In this document: positions 1 through 7,993 of the stretch, in pieces
How positions within the stretch are numbered: position 1 is the stretch's first letter
Layout of the letters: the number at the start of each line of letters is the position of its first letter
NCBI GenBank assembly: GCA_947385105.1
Contig: CANDJR010000004.1
Coordinates: 1-34,362, forward strand
Direction of reading: 5' to 3'
DNA from: an uncultured Eubacterium sp.
Lineage (GTDB): Bacteria; Bacillota; Clostridia; Lachnospirales; Lachnospiraceae
DNA length: 34,362 nucleotides
Translations under genes and position numbers: made by a program
The notes under the pieces: generated by a model
Databases searched by the model: none
The model's input: the letters and a program-made list of their open reading frames with translations, nothing else
Told to the model about the DNA's origin: nothing

Positions 1-830
1 AAACACTGCCTGACTTTCATAAGGATGCTACGGATCGTAACCGTACGTCGCCATTTGCTTTTACAGGCAATAAGTTTGAGTTTCGTATGGCAGGTTCGCA
101 GGCTTCAGCTGCACCGTCAAACGTTGTTTTAAATACAATTGTGGCAGAGGCATTTTGCGAAGCATGCGATATTTTAGAAAAAGCAGACGATTTGAATGAT
201 GCTGTACATGATTTGATTAAAGAATATGCAGTAGAACACCAGCGGATTATTTTTAATGGCGACGGTTATTCAGACGAATGGGTACACGAGGCAGAACGCC
301 GCGGCCTGCCAAATATTAAATCCATGGTAGATGCTGTTTTAGCTTATACAGCGCCAGAGTCCATCTCCGTTTTTGAAAAATTCAATGTTTTTACAAAAAC
401 GGAACTAGAATCACGCGTAGAAATCGAATATGAGACTTATGCAAAAACGATTAACATCGAGGCAAAAGCCATGATCGATATTGCCGGCAAGCAGATTATC
501 CCGGCAGTGATTAAATATACGACAGCATTGGCATCATCTATTAATGGAGTAAAGGCTGCATGCAGTGAAGCCAATATCAGCGCGCAGACAGAACTTTTGA
601 TCGAAGTATCTGCGCTGCTTGCAGAGACAAGAGAAGCGCTGAAAAGACTGATTGAGGTTGAAGCAAAAGGCTCATCGATCCCAGAAGGCCGTGAACAGGC
701 AGTTTATTATCGGGACAATGTAAAGACAGCAATGGATGCATTGCGCGGCCCAGTGGATCAGCTGGAGATGATCGTGGATAAAGAAATATGGCCAATGCCG
801 TCATATGGAGATTTAATTTTTGAAGTATAA
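1..830 (+). CDS. glnN: Glutamine synthetase type III (C-terminal part, cut by window edge)
   Basis: The reading frame is open from the window edge (first full codon at base 3) and runs through a DRNRTSPFAFTG segment followed by NKFEFR, the typical substrate/ATP-site block of class III glutamine synthetases, and on to the C-terminal helical region. The visible part is about 276 residues of a family usually near 700 residues, so the start lies upstream. The enzyme joins ammonia to glutamate with ATP to make glutamine in the cytoplasm. An apparent ATG at 87 lies inside the conserved block and is not the start. A stem-loop terminator follows at 871-916, so the gene appears to end its own transcript. 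Family assignment is confident; copy number and regulation cannot be judged here. Confidence 0.93.
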   Translation, partial: TLPDFHKDATDRNRTSPFAFTGNKFEFRMAGSQASAAPSNVVLNTIVAEAFCEACDILEKADDLNDAVHDLIKEYAVEHQRIIFNGDGYSDEWVHEAERRGLPNIKSMVDAVLAYTAPESISVFEKFNVFTKTELESRVEIEYETYAKTINIEAKAMIDIAGKQIIPAVIKYTTALASSINGVKAACSEANISAQTELLIEVSALLAETREALKRLIEVEAKGSSIPEGREQAVYYRDNVKTAMDALRGPVDQLEMIVDKEIWPMPSYGDLIFEV

Positions 831-870
831 TGCTTTTATAACAGGCATTTTGCAACAGGCATTTGTTTTC

Positions 871-916
871 AGGAAGATCCTTGTTTTACTTTGTAAGGCA
901 GGGGACTTCCTTTTTG
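871..916 (+). terminator. Probable rho-independent terminator of glnN
   Basis: AGGAAG (871-876) pairs with CTTCCT (906-911), with further inner pairing of TCCTTG against CAGGGGA and a run of five T at the 3' side. It lies 40 bases after the glnN stop codon. The loop is large, so efficiency is uncertain. Confidence 0.6.
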
Positions 917-934
917 CCTATTTTTGTATTTGAG

Positions 935-1077
935 GTTACTATTCACAGCCCAAAGGCTGCTCATAGCAACAATTCGAGGCGATATTTAAAATTTGCTTCG
1001 CAAAATCGCCCCTCACTCCTGAATCATGTTCTTACGAAATGCGCAGTTTATGCGCATTTCTGGCTGTGAATAGTAAC
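935..1077 (+). repeat. Dispersed structured repeat, copy 1 (diverged, 143 bp)
   Basis: The ends are a perfect 16-bp inverted repeat, GTTACTATTCACAGCC at 935-950 and GGCTGTGAATAGTAAC at 1062-1077. Inside are a hairpin with GGCGAT/ATCGCC arms and an inner TTTGC/GCAAA stem, a linker containing TGAATCATGTTCTTAC, and a perfect 10-bp hairpin GAAATGCGCA/TGCGCATTTC with a 5-base loop (1036-1060). The linker and the architecture match the copies at 22832-22964 and 25469-25602, while the stem sequences differ. The element sits between the glnN terminator and the fab promoter, ending 29 bases before the -35 box. No target-site duplication is obvious. Confidence 0.8.
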
Positions 1078-1106
1078 TATTTAAGATGCTGCTAGGAAAA
1101 AATGTC

Positions 1107-1135
1107 TTGACAAATTCTTCCATCCATACTATGAT
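1107..1135 (+). promoter_or_regulatory. Promoter of the fatty-acid synthesis operon
   Basis: TTGACA at 1107-1112 and TATGAT at 1130-1135 are separated by 17 bases, close to the sigma-A consensus. Transcription would start near 1142, leaving a leader of about 100 nt before acpP. The two FabT-type operators begin about ten bases past the expected start site. Confidence 0.85.
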
Positions 1136-1152
1136 ACTTTGCATATCAAATA

Positions 1153-1183
1153 ATTTGATATTCAAATAATTTGACACTCAAAT
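1153..1183 (+). promoter_or_regulatory. Two tandem FabT-type operators
   Basis: ATTTGATATTCAAAT (1153-1167) and ATTTGACACTCAAAT (1169-1183) are 15-base palindromes of the form TTTGA-N3-TCAAA, the layout known for FabT operators in Firmicutes. Their centres are 16 bases apart. A further inverted arrangement, ATCAAATAATTTGAT, overlaps at 1146-1160. A FabT-like MarR gene closes this same operon at 9008-9448, so feedback repression, probably acyl-ACP dependent, is the natural inference. Confidence 0.82.
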
Positions 1184-1244
1184 ATTTAAGCAAAATTAGC
1201 GATAGCATTACAAAAAAATCGGTATGTTTAAAAGGAGAAAAATT

Positions 1245-1475
1245 ATGTTAGAAAAAATCGCAGAAATTATACAGGAACAATTAAGCACAGATATGGAGAT
1301 TTCAGAGAATACGACATTTAAAGATGATCTGGGAGCAGATTCTTTGGACATTTTTGAGCTGGTGATGGCATTGGAAGAAGAATTCGGGATTGAAATACCA
1401 TCTGAGGATTTGGAAAATGTCAATACAGTAGGCGATGTGCTTAAGTATTTAAAAGAACAAGGTGTCAGCGAATAA
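1245..1475 (+). CDS. acpP: Acyl carrier protein
   Basis: A 76-residue acidic helical protein with the GADSLD motif; Ser33 is the expected 4'-phosphopantetheine attachment site. It carries growing acyl chains between the fatty-acid synthesis enzymes encoded downstream. The ATG at 1245 is chosen because AAAGGAG precedes it at good spacing and the product then has the usual ACP length; an in-frame ATG at 1224 would add seven basic residues with no ribosome binding site. It is the first gene of the fab operon, with a leader of about 100 nt containing the operators. The 116-base gap to fabK holds a small hairpin (AGCTGC/GCAGCT around 1495-1514). Confidence 0.96.
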   Translation: MLEKIAEIIQEQLSTDMEISENTTFKDDLGADSLDIFELVMALEEEFGIEIPSEDLENVNTVGDVLKYLKEQGVSE

Positions 1476-1591
1476 GCAGCAGAACAAGGATGCAAAGCTG
1501 CCAAATGAGCAGCTGAAAAGTAGAACAAACTGCAGCGGGAACAGGGAACCGAAAGGATGAAAACCAGCTGCAGGATAAGGAGTGCTGTGAA

Positions 1592-2518
1592 ATGATGAGA
1601 ACCAGGATTACAGATTTATTAGGAATTACATACCCAATTATACAAGGCGGTATGGCATGGGTAGCGGAATATCACCTGGCAGCAGCGGTATCAAATGCCG
1701 GCGGGTTTGGGATAATAGGGGCTGCCAGTGCGCCGCCGGAGGTTGTGCGCGAACAGATTCGTGCAGCAAAAGAACTGACAGATCGGCCGTTTGGCGTCAA
1801 TGTAATGCTGATGAATCCAAATGCACCGCAGGTAGCTGAGGTCGTGATACAAGAAGGTGTAAAAGCAGTAACAACCGGAGCCGGCAATCCATCAAAATTT
1901 ATTCCTATGTGGAAAGAAGCCAGTATTCAGGTGATTCCAGTCGTTGCCAGCGTAGCTATGGCAAAAATGATGGAGCGTGCAGGTGCAGATGCGATTGTGG
2001 CTGAAGGGATGGAATCTGGCGGCCATATTGGAGAACTTAGCACAATGACATTAGTCCCGCAAGTAGTAGATGCTGTACAGATTCCTGTCATTGCAGCCGG
2101 CGGGATTGCGGATGCCAGAGGATTTGCAGCAGCAAGAATGCTGGGAGCAGAAGCCGTCCAGATGGGGACGAGATTTGTTACAGCAAAAGAATCGATTGCT
2201 CACGCAAACTATAAAGAACGAATCGTAAAAGCAAAAGATATTGATTCAGAAGTAACCGGGCGTTCGACAGGACATCCAATCCGTGTTTTGCGTAACCAAA
2301 TGAGCCGGGAATATCTCAAAATGGAGAAAAATGGTGCTACATTGGAAGAATTAGAAACATTAACGCTGGGCTCACTGCGAAAAGCAGTCATGGATGGAGA
2401 TGTAAAAGGCGGCAGCCTTATGGCAGGACAAATAGCAGGCCTTGTAAAACAGGAAAATACATGTAAAGAAATCATTGAAGAAATTATAACGGATGCACAA
2501 AAGCTGCTGAATTGTTAG
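1592..2518 (+). CDS. fabK: Enoyl-[acyl-carrier-protein] reductase II (FMN-dependent)
   Basis: A TIM-barrel flavoprotein of 308 residues, the usual FabK length. Visible signatures are YPIIQGGMAWV near the N-terminus, NAGGFGIIGA (35-44), GVNVMLMNP, and ESGGHIGE with the conserved His145, followed by PVIAAGGIAD and GTRF for FMN phosphate binding. It reduces trans-2-enoyl-ACP to acyl-ACP, the last step of each elongation cycle, and replaces FabI. The related 2-nitropropane dioxygenase family is the main alternative, but position between acpP and fabD makes FabK firm. AAGGAG precedes tandem ATGs at 1592 and 1595; either could be used. Confidence 0.94.
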   Translation: MMRTRITDLLGITYPIIQGGMAWVAEYHLAAAVSNAGGFGIIGAASAPPEVVREQIRAAKELTDRPFGVNVMLMNPNAPQVAEVVIQEGVKAVTTGAGNPSKFIPMWKEASIQVIPVVASVAMAKMMERAGADAIVAEGMESGGHIGELSTMTLVPQVVDAVQIPVIAAGGIADARGFAAARMLGAEAVQMGTRFVTAKESIAHANYKERIVKAKDIDSEVTGRSTGHPIRVLRNQMSREYLKMEKNGATLEELETLTLGSLRKAVMDGDVKGGSLMAGQIAGLVKQENTCKEIIEEIITDAQKLLNC

Positions 2519-2552
2519 AAAAAGCGAAAATAAAAGCAGAACAAGAATAAAA

Positions 2553-2646
2553 GTTACTGTTCGCACAGGGGCTGTCGCAAATTTCATTGCCGAAGGCGAT
2601 TTTAGATGAGTTTTTGCATGTTACTGAGAACGGAGTGAATAGTAAC
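2553..2646 (-). repeat. Dispersed structured repeat, copy 2 (94 bp, internally deleted)
   Basis: It begins GTTACTGTTCGCAC and ends GAGTGAATAGTAAC, with the inner hairpin CATTGCCGAAGGCGATTTTA and the TTTTTGCATGTTACTGAG arm nearly identical to the copy at 22832-22964. The 10-bp hairpin arm and linker found in full-length copies are missing, a loss of about 39 bases. It lies inside the fab operon between fabK and fabD, so it must be transcribed in the polycistronic mRNA. Orientation is opposite to the copies at 935 and 25469. Confidence 0.8.
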
Positions 2647-2672
2647 GAATAAAAGAGAAAAGGAAATCAAAA

Positions 2673-3587
2673 ATGGGAAAAACGGTCTTCATGTTCCCTG
2701 GCCAAGGGGCACAGTACGTTGGCATGGGGAAAGAATTTTATGATAATTATAACGTTTGCCAAGCAGTGTTTGAATTGGCATCTAAAGTAACAGGCATCGA
2801 TGTAGCAGCACTGTGCTTTGAAGAAAACGAACAGATCCATATGACAGAATATACGCAGATTGCAATGCTCACAGCAGAAACAGCGATTTTTATGGCAATG
2901 GAGCAGGGAAAGCAAAAGCCGGATTATACCGCAGGTCTTAGCTTGGGAGAATATGGCGCCTTAGTCGCATCCAAAGTGTTAGATCCAGCAGATGCATTTC
3001 ATCTGATACGCAAACGCGGCATTTATATGCAGGAGGCAGTTCCTTCGGGTGGGGCAATGAACGCTATTATGGGACTGGAACCAAAAGCCATTGAAGAAAT
3101 TTGTGAACAGACAGACGGTATCGTATCAGTTGCAAATTATAATTGCCCTGGGCAAATTGTAATAACAGGTGAACAGCAGGCAGTAGAGAAGGCTGCACAA
3201 GCATGTAAAGCAGCAGGTGCAAAAAGAATTGTACCTCTAAACGTAAGCGGCCCGTTCCATTCTGAAATGATGGAAAGCGCTGGACAAAAGCTGGCAGCTG
3301 AATTAGAGGATATTCAGATCCACCGGATTGCTATCCCATATGTATCAAATGTCACAGCAGACTTTGTAACGGATCATACGTTGGTTAAGGAGCTGTTACA
3401 AAGGCAAGTGTCATCCTCTGTACGCTGGCAGCAAAGCATTGAGCGTATGATAGAAGAAGGCGCAGACGAATTTGTAGAAATTGGGCCAGGGCGCAGTTTA
3501 AGTTCATTTGTTAAAAAAATCAGCCGCAATGTGGCTGTTTACCATATAGAAAAGCCGGAGGACATGGAAGCATATGTTAACAGGTAA
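2673..3587 (+). CDS. fabD: Malonyl-CoA:ACP transacylase
   Basis: A 304-residue acyltransferase with FPGQGAQYVGMG at the N-terminus, nucleophile Ser90 in GLSLGEYGA, and catalytic His196 in GPFHSEMM, all at FabD spacing. It moves malonyl groups from malonyl-CoA to AcpP, linking acetyl-CoA carboxylase to chain elongation. The residue before the nucleophile is Leu rather than the His of the classical GHSLGE; I believe this occurs in other clostridial FabDs, so it is noted rather than read as inactivation. A weak AAAGGAA site precedes the ATG. The last 14 bases overlap fabG in another frame, suggesting translational coupling. Confidence 0.95.
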   Translation: MGKTVFMFPGQGAQYVGMGKEFYDNYNVCQAVFELASKVTGIDVAALCFEENEQIHMTEYTQIAMLTAETAIFMAMEQGKQKPDYTAGLSLGEYGALVASKVLDPADAFHLIRKRGIYMQEAVPSGGAMNAIMGLEPKAIEEICEQTDGIVSVANYNCPGQIVITGEQQAVEKAAQACKAAGAKRIVPLNVSGPFHSEMMESAGQKLAAELEDIQIHRIAIPYVSNVTADFVTDHTLVKELLQRQVSSSVRWQQSIERMIEEGADEFVEIGPGRSLSSFVKKISRNVAVYHIEKPEDMEAYVNR

Positions 3588-4314
3588 AATTGCATTAGTC
3601 ACAGGTGCAGGCCGTGGAATTGGCCTTGCTGTAGCAAAAGAGCTGGCAGAGAATGGGGCTTTTGTTTATATCAATTATCGTGGTTCTAAGGAACAGGCTG
3701 AGGCAGCTGCAATGGAGCTTTCAAATACCAAAGGCGGTGCCCAGGCAATACAGTGTGATGTCGCAGATTTCCAGGCATGTAAGGAAATGATAGATGTCAT
3801 TATAAAAGAAAAAGGCAGAATTGATATTTTAGTAAATAATGCAGGTATTACAAAAGATAATCTTCTTATGAAAATGTCCGAGGAAGAATTTGATCAAGTG
3901 CTGGATACAAATTTAAAAGGAGCATTCCATACGATACGCCATGCATCACGTTATATGTTAAAGCAGCGCAGCGGAAAAATTATTAATATAGCATCTGTAT
4001 CCGGTGTGTTGGGCAATGCCGGGCAGGCAAATTACAGTGCATCAAAGGCAGGCGTGATTGGGCTGACCAAAAGTGTTGCAAGAGAGCTTGCCTCCCGCAG
4101 CATCCAGGTAAATGCAGTGGCGCCAGGATATGTGGAAACAGATATGACAAGCGCCTTGTCGGATAAAGTAAGGGAGCAGTTATTAGCACAGATTCCTTTG
4201 CGGCGGATTGGAGAGCCAAAGGAAATTGCACATGCGGTATTATTTTTAGCTTCAGAGGCATCTGCTTACATTACAGGGCAGGTATTGTGTGTAGACGGCG
4301 GAATGGCTATGTAG
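3574..4314 (+). CDS. fabG: 3-oxoacyl-ACP reductase
   Basis: A short-chain dehydrogenase of 246 residues. TGAGRGIG (10-17) is the NADPH-binding glycine motif, NNAG sits at 88-91, and the catalytic set includes Asn113, a Ser at 141 or 143, Tyr154 and Lys158 (YSASK). It reduces 3-oxoacyl-ACP to 3-hydroxyacyl-ACP. The start overlaps the end of fabD by 14 bases, with GGAGG about 12 bases upstream inside fabD. The C-terminal ITGQVLCVDGGMAM ending is typical of FabG. Confidence 0.96.
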   Translation: MLTGKIALVTGAGRGIGLAVAKELAENGAFVYINYRGSKEQAEAAAMELSNTKGGAQAIQCDVADFQACKEMIDVIIKEKGRIDILVNNAGITKDNLLMKMSEEEFDQVLDTNLKGAFHTIRHASRYMLKQRSGKIINIASVSGVLGNAGQANYSASKAGVIGLTKSVARELASRSIQVNAVAPGYVETDMTSALSDKVREQLLAQIPLRRIGEPKEIAHAVLFLASEASAYITGQVLCVDGGMAM

Positions 4315-4327
4315 TAGGAGGATATCA

Positions 4328-5566
4328 ATGAAACGCAGAGTAGTAGTAACGGGGCTGGGCGCAGTGACGCCAATTGGGTTAAACGTGAATGAATTTTGGG
4401 ATGCTGTGAAAAAGCAGACAATAGGATTTGCACCGATTACACGTTTTGATGCATCAGAATATAAATGCCATCTGGCAGCAGAAGTAAAAGGATTTGACGG
4501 CAAAAATTATATGGATGCAAAATCCGCAAGGCGGATGGAATTATTTAGCCAGTATGCTGTGGCAGCGTCCAAAGAAGCATTGACAGATGCAGGGCTTGAT
4601 ATGAATGCAGAAGACGCCTATCGTGTCGGATGCTCGATTGGTTCTGGCATTGGCAGTTTGCAGGCAATTGAACGTGAATATAAAAAGCTGTTAGAAAAAG
4701 GGCCTTCCAGGGTGAACCCTATTTTTGTGCCGCTTATGATTTCAAATATGGCAGCAGGCAATGTGTCGATTGCATTTGGCTTAAAAGGAAAGAGCATCAA
4801 TGTAGTGACAGCCTGTGCAACCGGGACAAACAGCATTGGAGAGGCATTCCGCACGATTCAGTACGGAGATGCGGATGTTATGGTAACTGGCGGCTGCGAA
4901 AGCTGTATTACGCCAGTGGGGATCGCAGGCTTTACGGCCCTAACCGCATTGTCTACCATAGACGATCCAACACGCTGTTCTCTGCCTTTTGATAAAGACC
5001 GCAGCGGGTTTGTCATGGGAGAAGGTGCGGCAATTGTAATTTTAGAAGAATTAGAACATGCGAAAAAGCGTGGTGCACATATCTATGCAGAAGTAACAGG
5101 ATACGGCTGTTCATCTGACGCTTATCATATTACTTCGCCGGCAGAAGACGGAGCAGGAGCAGCAAAAGCTATGGAAAATGCACTTGCAGATGCAAAACTG
5201 CAACCGCAGGATATTACATATATTAATGCGCACGGTACAGCAACGCACCATAACGATTTATTTGAAACAAGGGCAATTAAGCTTACATTTGGCAGCCATG
5301 CAGACAAGATCCATATCAATTCAACCAAATCTATGATTGGACATTTATTGGGCGCAGCTGGTGCAATTGAATTTGTAACCTGTGTCAAAGAAATCCAGGA
5401 GAGTTATATTCATGCGACAGTAGGCTATACGACACCTGACGAAGAAATAGATTTGGATTACTGCAAGGAGCCATATGAAGAAAAAGTATGCCATGCACTG
5501 AGCAATTCTCTTGGGTTTGGCGGTCATAATACAACACTCATTGTATCAGAATATACACAAGCTTAA
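4328..5566 (+). CDS. fabF: 3-oxoacyl-ACP synthase II (KASII)
   Basis: A 412-residue thiolase-fold condensing enzyme. The Cys-His-His triad is visible as Cys163 in TACATGTNS, His302 in HGTATHHND and His339 in KSMIGHLLGAAGA, with the glycine-rich NSLGFGGHN near the C-terminus. It condenses malonyl-ACP with acyl-ACP and sets chain length. AGGAGG lies 8 bases before the ATG, 13 bases after fabG. In many Firmicutes accB follows here; instead a 58-base gap leads straight to fabZ. Confidence 0.97.
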   Translation: MKRRVVVTGLGAVTPIGLNVNEFWDAVKKQTIGFAPITRFDASEYKCHLAAEVKGFDGKNYMDAKSARRMELFSQYAVAASKEALTDAGLDMNAEDAYRVGCSIGSGIGSLQAIEREYKKLLEKGPSRVNPIFVPLMISNMAAGNVSIAFGLKGKSINVVTACATGTNSIGEAFRTIQYGDADVMVTGGCESCITPVGIAGFTALTALSTIDDPTRCSLPFDKDRSGFVMGEGAAIVILEELEHAKKRGAHIYAEVTGYGCSSDAYHITSPAEDGAGAAKAMENALADAKLQPQDITYINAHGTATHHNDLFETRAIKLTFGSHADKIHINSTKSMIGHLLGAAGAIEFVTCVKEIQESYIHATVGYTTPDEEIDLDYCKEPYEEKVCHALSNSLGFGGHNTTLIVSEYTQA

Positions 5567-5624
5567 AGTCTGATTTTGATTGCAATTTTCAATCACGTTT
5601 TAACAATGAATGGGAGGAAAGTAA

Positions 5625-6062
5625 ATGTCTTTATTAAATGCAGCGCAGATTATGGAAATCATACCGCACAGACAGCCGTTTCTGCTGTTGGATACAATCG
5701 AAGAATTAGAGCCTGGCAAGCATGCGAAAGCACGTAAATGTGTCAGCTACAATGAACCGTATTTTGCAGGGCATTTCCCACAAGAGCCGGTGATGCCAGG
5801 CGTGCTGATTGTCGAAGCAATGGCGCAGGCAGGTGCGGTTGCAATGCTGTCATTGCCTGAAATGAAAGGAAAGACAGCCTATTTTGCCGGGATTCAGTCC
5901 GCAAAATTTAAGCAGAAAGTCATACCAGGGGATGTGTTGGAACTCGATGTGGAAATTGTCAAAGTCAAAGGCCCGATTGGGATCGGCAAGGGAACTGCAA
6001 CCATAGCAGGAAAGCTTGCGGCATCTGCAGAGATCATGTTTGCAATTGGGCAGGAGGCGTAA
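5625..6062 (+). CDS. fabZ: 3-hydroxyacyl-ACP dehydratase
   Basis: A 145-residue hot-dog-fold protein with IIPHRQPFLLLD and the catalytic helix GHFPQEPVMPGVLIVEAMAQ; His50 and Glu64 are the expected catalytic pair. It dehydrates 3-hydroxyacyl-ACP to the trans-2-enoyl form used by FabK. GGGAGG precedes the ATG at good spacing. FabZ is the only dehydratase seen and no fabN/fabM-type isomerase is present, so the route to unsaturated fatty acids, if any, is not visible here. Confidence 0.96.
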   Translation: MSLLNAAQIMEIIPHRQPFLLLDTIEELEPGKHAKARKCVSYNEPYFAGHFPQEPVMPGVLIVEAMAQAGAVAMLSLPEMKGKTAYFAGIQSAKFKQKVIPGDVLELDVEIVKVKGPIGIGKGTATIAGKLAASAEIMFAIGQEA

Positions 6063-6110
6063 AAAACACGTATGATTGCATATGTTTGAAAAAAGTGAGG
6101 CGGAGAAGTT

Positions 6111-7952
6111 ATGTGGGTTAAAAAAATGAGGCAAAAATGGAAAAAGCGCCGGTATATCCCTGTGCTGGCTCAAATAGACAATATGGATCAAGCGAATCAA
6201 ATGGATCCGCTCGATTATGTGTCTGCCGATTCTGCGGGATCAAGAAGCCATAAACGCCGGATGGAGATACACGAGGAGCAGACACCGCAGGAGAAACAGG
6301 CAGGCAGCAGTAAAACAGAAGAAGTTTTTATTCAATGTAAAAAATGCGGCGAAGCGCTATCCAAAGCAGAAACAATAGCCGGGAAGTATGTATGTAAAAA
6401 ATGTGGCTATTATTTCCGTGTCCGTACGAAAAACCGTATCAAAATGGTTGTGGATGCAGGGACATTTACGCCATGGTTTGACGATGTCAAAGAGACAAAT
6501 CCCTTACAGTTTCCGGGATATGAAGAAAAACTGGAGGCAGTGCAGGAAAAAACAAAGCTGAAAGAGGGCGTGACGATCGGTTATGCAAAAATCTGCGGCG
6601 AACCAGCTGTCGTAGGGGTATGTGATGCCCGTTTCCTCATGGGGAGCATGGGTCATGTGGTAGGAGAAAAAATAACGCGCGCAGTAGAAAAGGCGACGGA
6701 TATGCGCCTGCCAGTCATTTTGTTTTGCTGTTCTGGAGGTGCCAGAATGCAGGAAGGCATTATTTCCCTGATGCAAATGGCAAAGACATCAGCAGCATTA
6801 AAAAAACACAGCGATGCAGGCCTGTTATACGTCCCAATTCTGACAGATCCGACGACAGGCGGAGTGACGGCAAGTTTTGCCATGTTAGGAGATATTATTT
6901 TAGCAGAGCCGGGGGCGCTGATTGGATTTGCAGGCCCAAGGGTAATCGAACAGACAATCGGTGAAAAATTGCCGGAAGGGTTTCAGCGGGCAGAATTTCA
7001 GCTTTCCCATGGATTTGTAGATGCGATTGTAGAACGTAAAGATTTAAAGCAGACGCTTGCACATATTTTAAAACATCACCAAAACAGCAGCTTTCATGCA
7101 TTCCGTGAAGATGCGGTCGTAGATGCAAGACCGGATGAGCGCAGCCTGGAACGGATGGTCAAAGCCAAAAATAAGACTGCATGGGAAAAAGTAAAAGCAG
7201 CGCGCCAGTTTACGCGTCCGTCTGCAATGGATTATATTTCCTATATTTTTGATGATTTTATGGAACTGCATGGCGACAGGCAATACCGTGACGATCCGGC
7301 CGTAGTTGGCGGAATCGCCTATTTAGACGGCCAGCCGGTGACTGTGATTGGTATTCAAAAGGGGACGACAATCGAAGAATGCAAAGCGCGTAATTTTGGC
7401 ATGTCCTCTCCAGAAGGATATCGTAAGGCATTGCGTCTTATGAAGCAGGCTGAAAAATTTCAGCGTCCAGTAATTACGTTTGTCAATACATCGGGAGCGT
7501 TTTGCGGGATGGAGGCAGAAGAATTAGGGCAAGGAGAGGCGATTGCAAGAAATCTGTATGAAATGTCTGCATTAAAAGTCCCGATCATTTGTATGATGAT
7601 CGGTGAAGGAGGCAGCGGAGGTGCACTTGCTCTGGCAACAGGCAATCAAGTATGGATGATGGAGCATGCCACATACTCAGTGCTTTCACCAGAAGGCTTT
7701 TCTTCTATTTTATGGAAGGACAGCAAACGGGCAGAAGAAGCGGCAGAGGTAATGAAGATTACAGCGCAGGATTTGTATGAGTTACAGGTAATAGAACAGG
7801 TGATACCAGAATACGGCGGTGCGGATGAAGTGACAGTATGTTCCATCGCGATGTATATGAAACAGCATTTAAAGGAATATTTACTCTCCCAGGCAGGAAA
7901 AACCGGCGAAGAATTTGCACAGGAACGTTATGAGCGTTTCCGCAAATATTAA
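6111..7952 (+). CDS. accDA: Fused acetyl-CoA carboxylase carboxyltransferase, beta-alpha (AccD-AccA)
   Basis: One 613-residue ORF carries both carboxyltransferase subunits. After a basic, low-complexity extension of about 70 residues come the AccD zinc ribbon (Cys76, Cys79, Cys95, Cys98) and the beta crotonase fold with [10 protein letters not shown] (207-216). From about residue 346 it continues as AccA ([23 protein letters not shown]), with the oxyanion motif [12 protein letters not shown] at 498-509. The complex moves CO2 from carboxybiotin to acetyl-CoA, forming malonyl-CoA. No stop or strong internal ribosome binding site separates the halves; an in-frame ATG at 7155 lacks one. The AccA part (about 268 residues) is shorter than the 319 of E. 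coli and seems to lack part of its N-terminal helices. The partner genes accB and accC are not in the window. Confidence 0.93.
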   Translation: MWVKKMRQKWKKRRYIPVLAQIDNMDQANQMDPLDYVSADSAGSRSHKRRMEIHEEQTPQEKQAGSSKTEEVFIQCKKCGEALSKAETIAGKYVCKKCGYYFRVRTKNRIKMVVDAGTFTPWFDDVKETNPLQFPGYEEKLEAVQEKTKLKEGVTIGYAKICGEPAVVGVCDARFLMGSMGHVVGEKITRAVEKATDMRLPVILFCCSGGARMQEGIISLMQMAKTSAALKKHSDAGLLYVPILTDPTTGGVTASFAMLGDIILAEPGALIGFAGPRVIEQTIGEKLPEGFQRAEFQLSHGFVDAIVERKDLKQTLAHILKHHQNSSFHAFREDAVVDARPDERSLERMVKAKNKTAWEKVKAARQFTRPSAMDYISYIFDDFMELHGDRQYRDDPAVVGGIAYLDGQPVTVIGIQKGTTIEECKARNFGMSSPEGYRKALRLMKQAEKFQRPVITFVNTSGAFCGMEAEELGQGEAIARNLYEMSALKVPIICMMIGEGGSGGALALATGNQVWMMEHATYSVLSPEGFSSILWKDSKRAEEAAEVMKITAQDLYELQVIEQVIPEYGGADEVTVCSIAMYMKQHLKEYLLSQAGKTGEEFAQERYERFRKY

Positions 7953-7993
7953 TGGCGGACTGCGGACTTTATGTTGGAAAGGAAAGAGAAACT

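Noticed and set aside
863-1069. 68-codon open frame between glnN and the fab promoter
   Set aside because: It translates the terminator and repeat copy 1; repeat-derived frames also occur at 22739-22966 and 34028-34216 with the same spurious N-terminus.
2721-3587. FabD inactivation because GHSLGE reads GLSLGE
   Set aside because: The nucleophile Ser90 and His196 are intact, the operon is otherwise complete, and I believe the Leu variant occurs in other clostridial FabDs.
7952-7993. Early fabH start overlapping the accDA stop
   Set aside because: The extra 14 residues have no family support and the ATG at 7994 has the better ribosome binding site.
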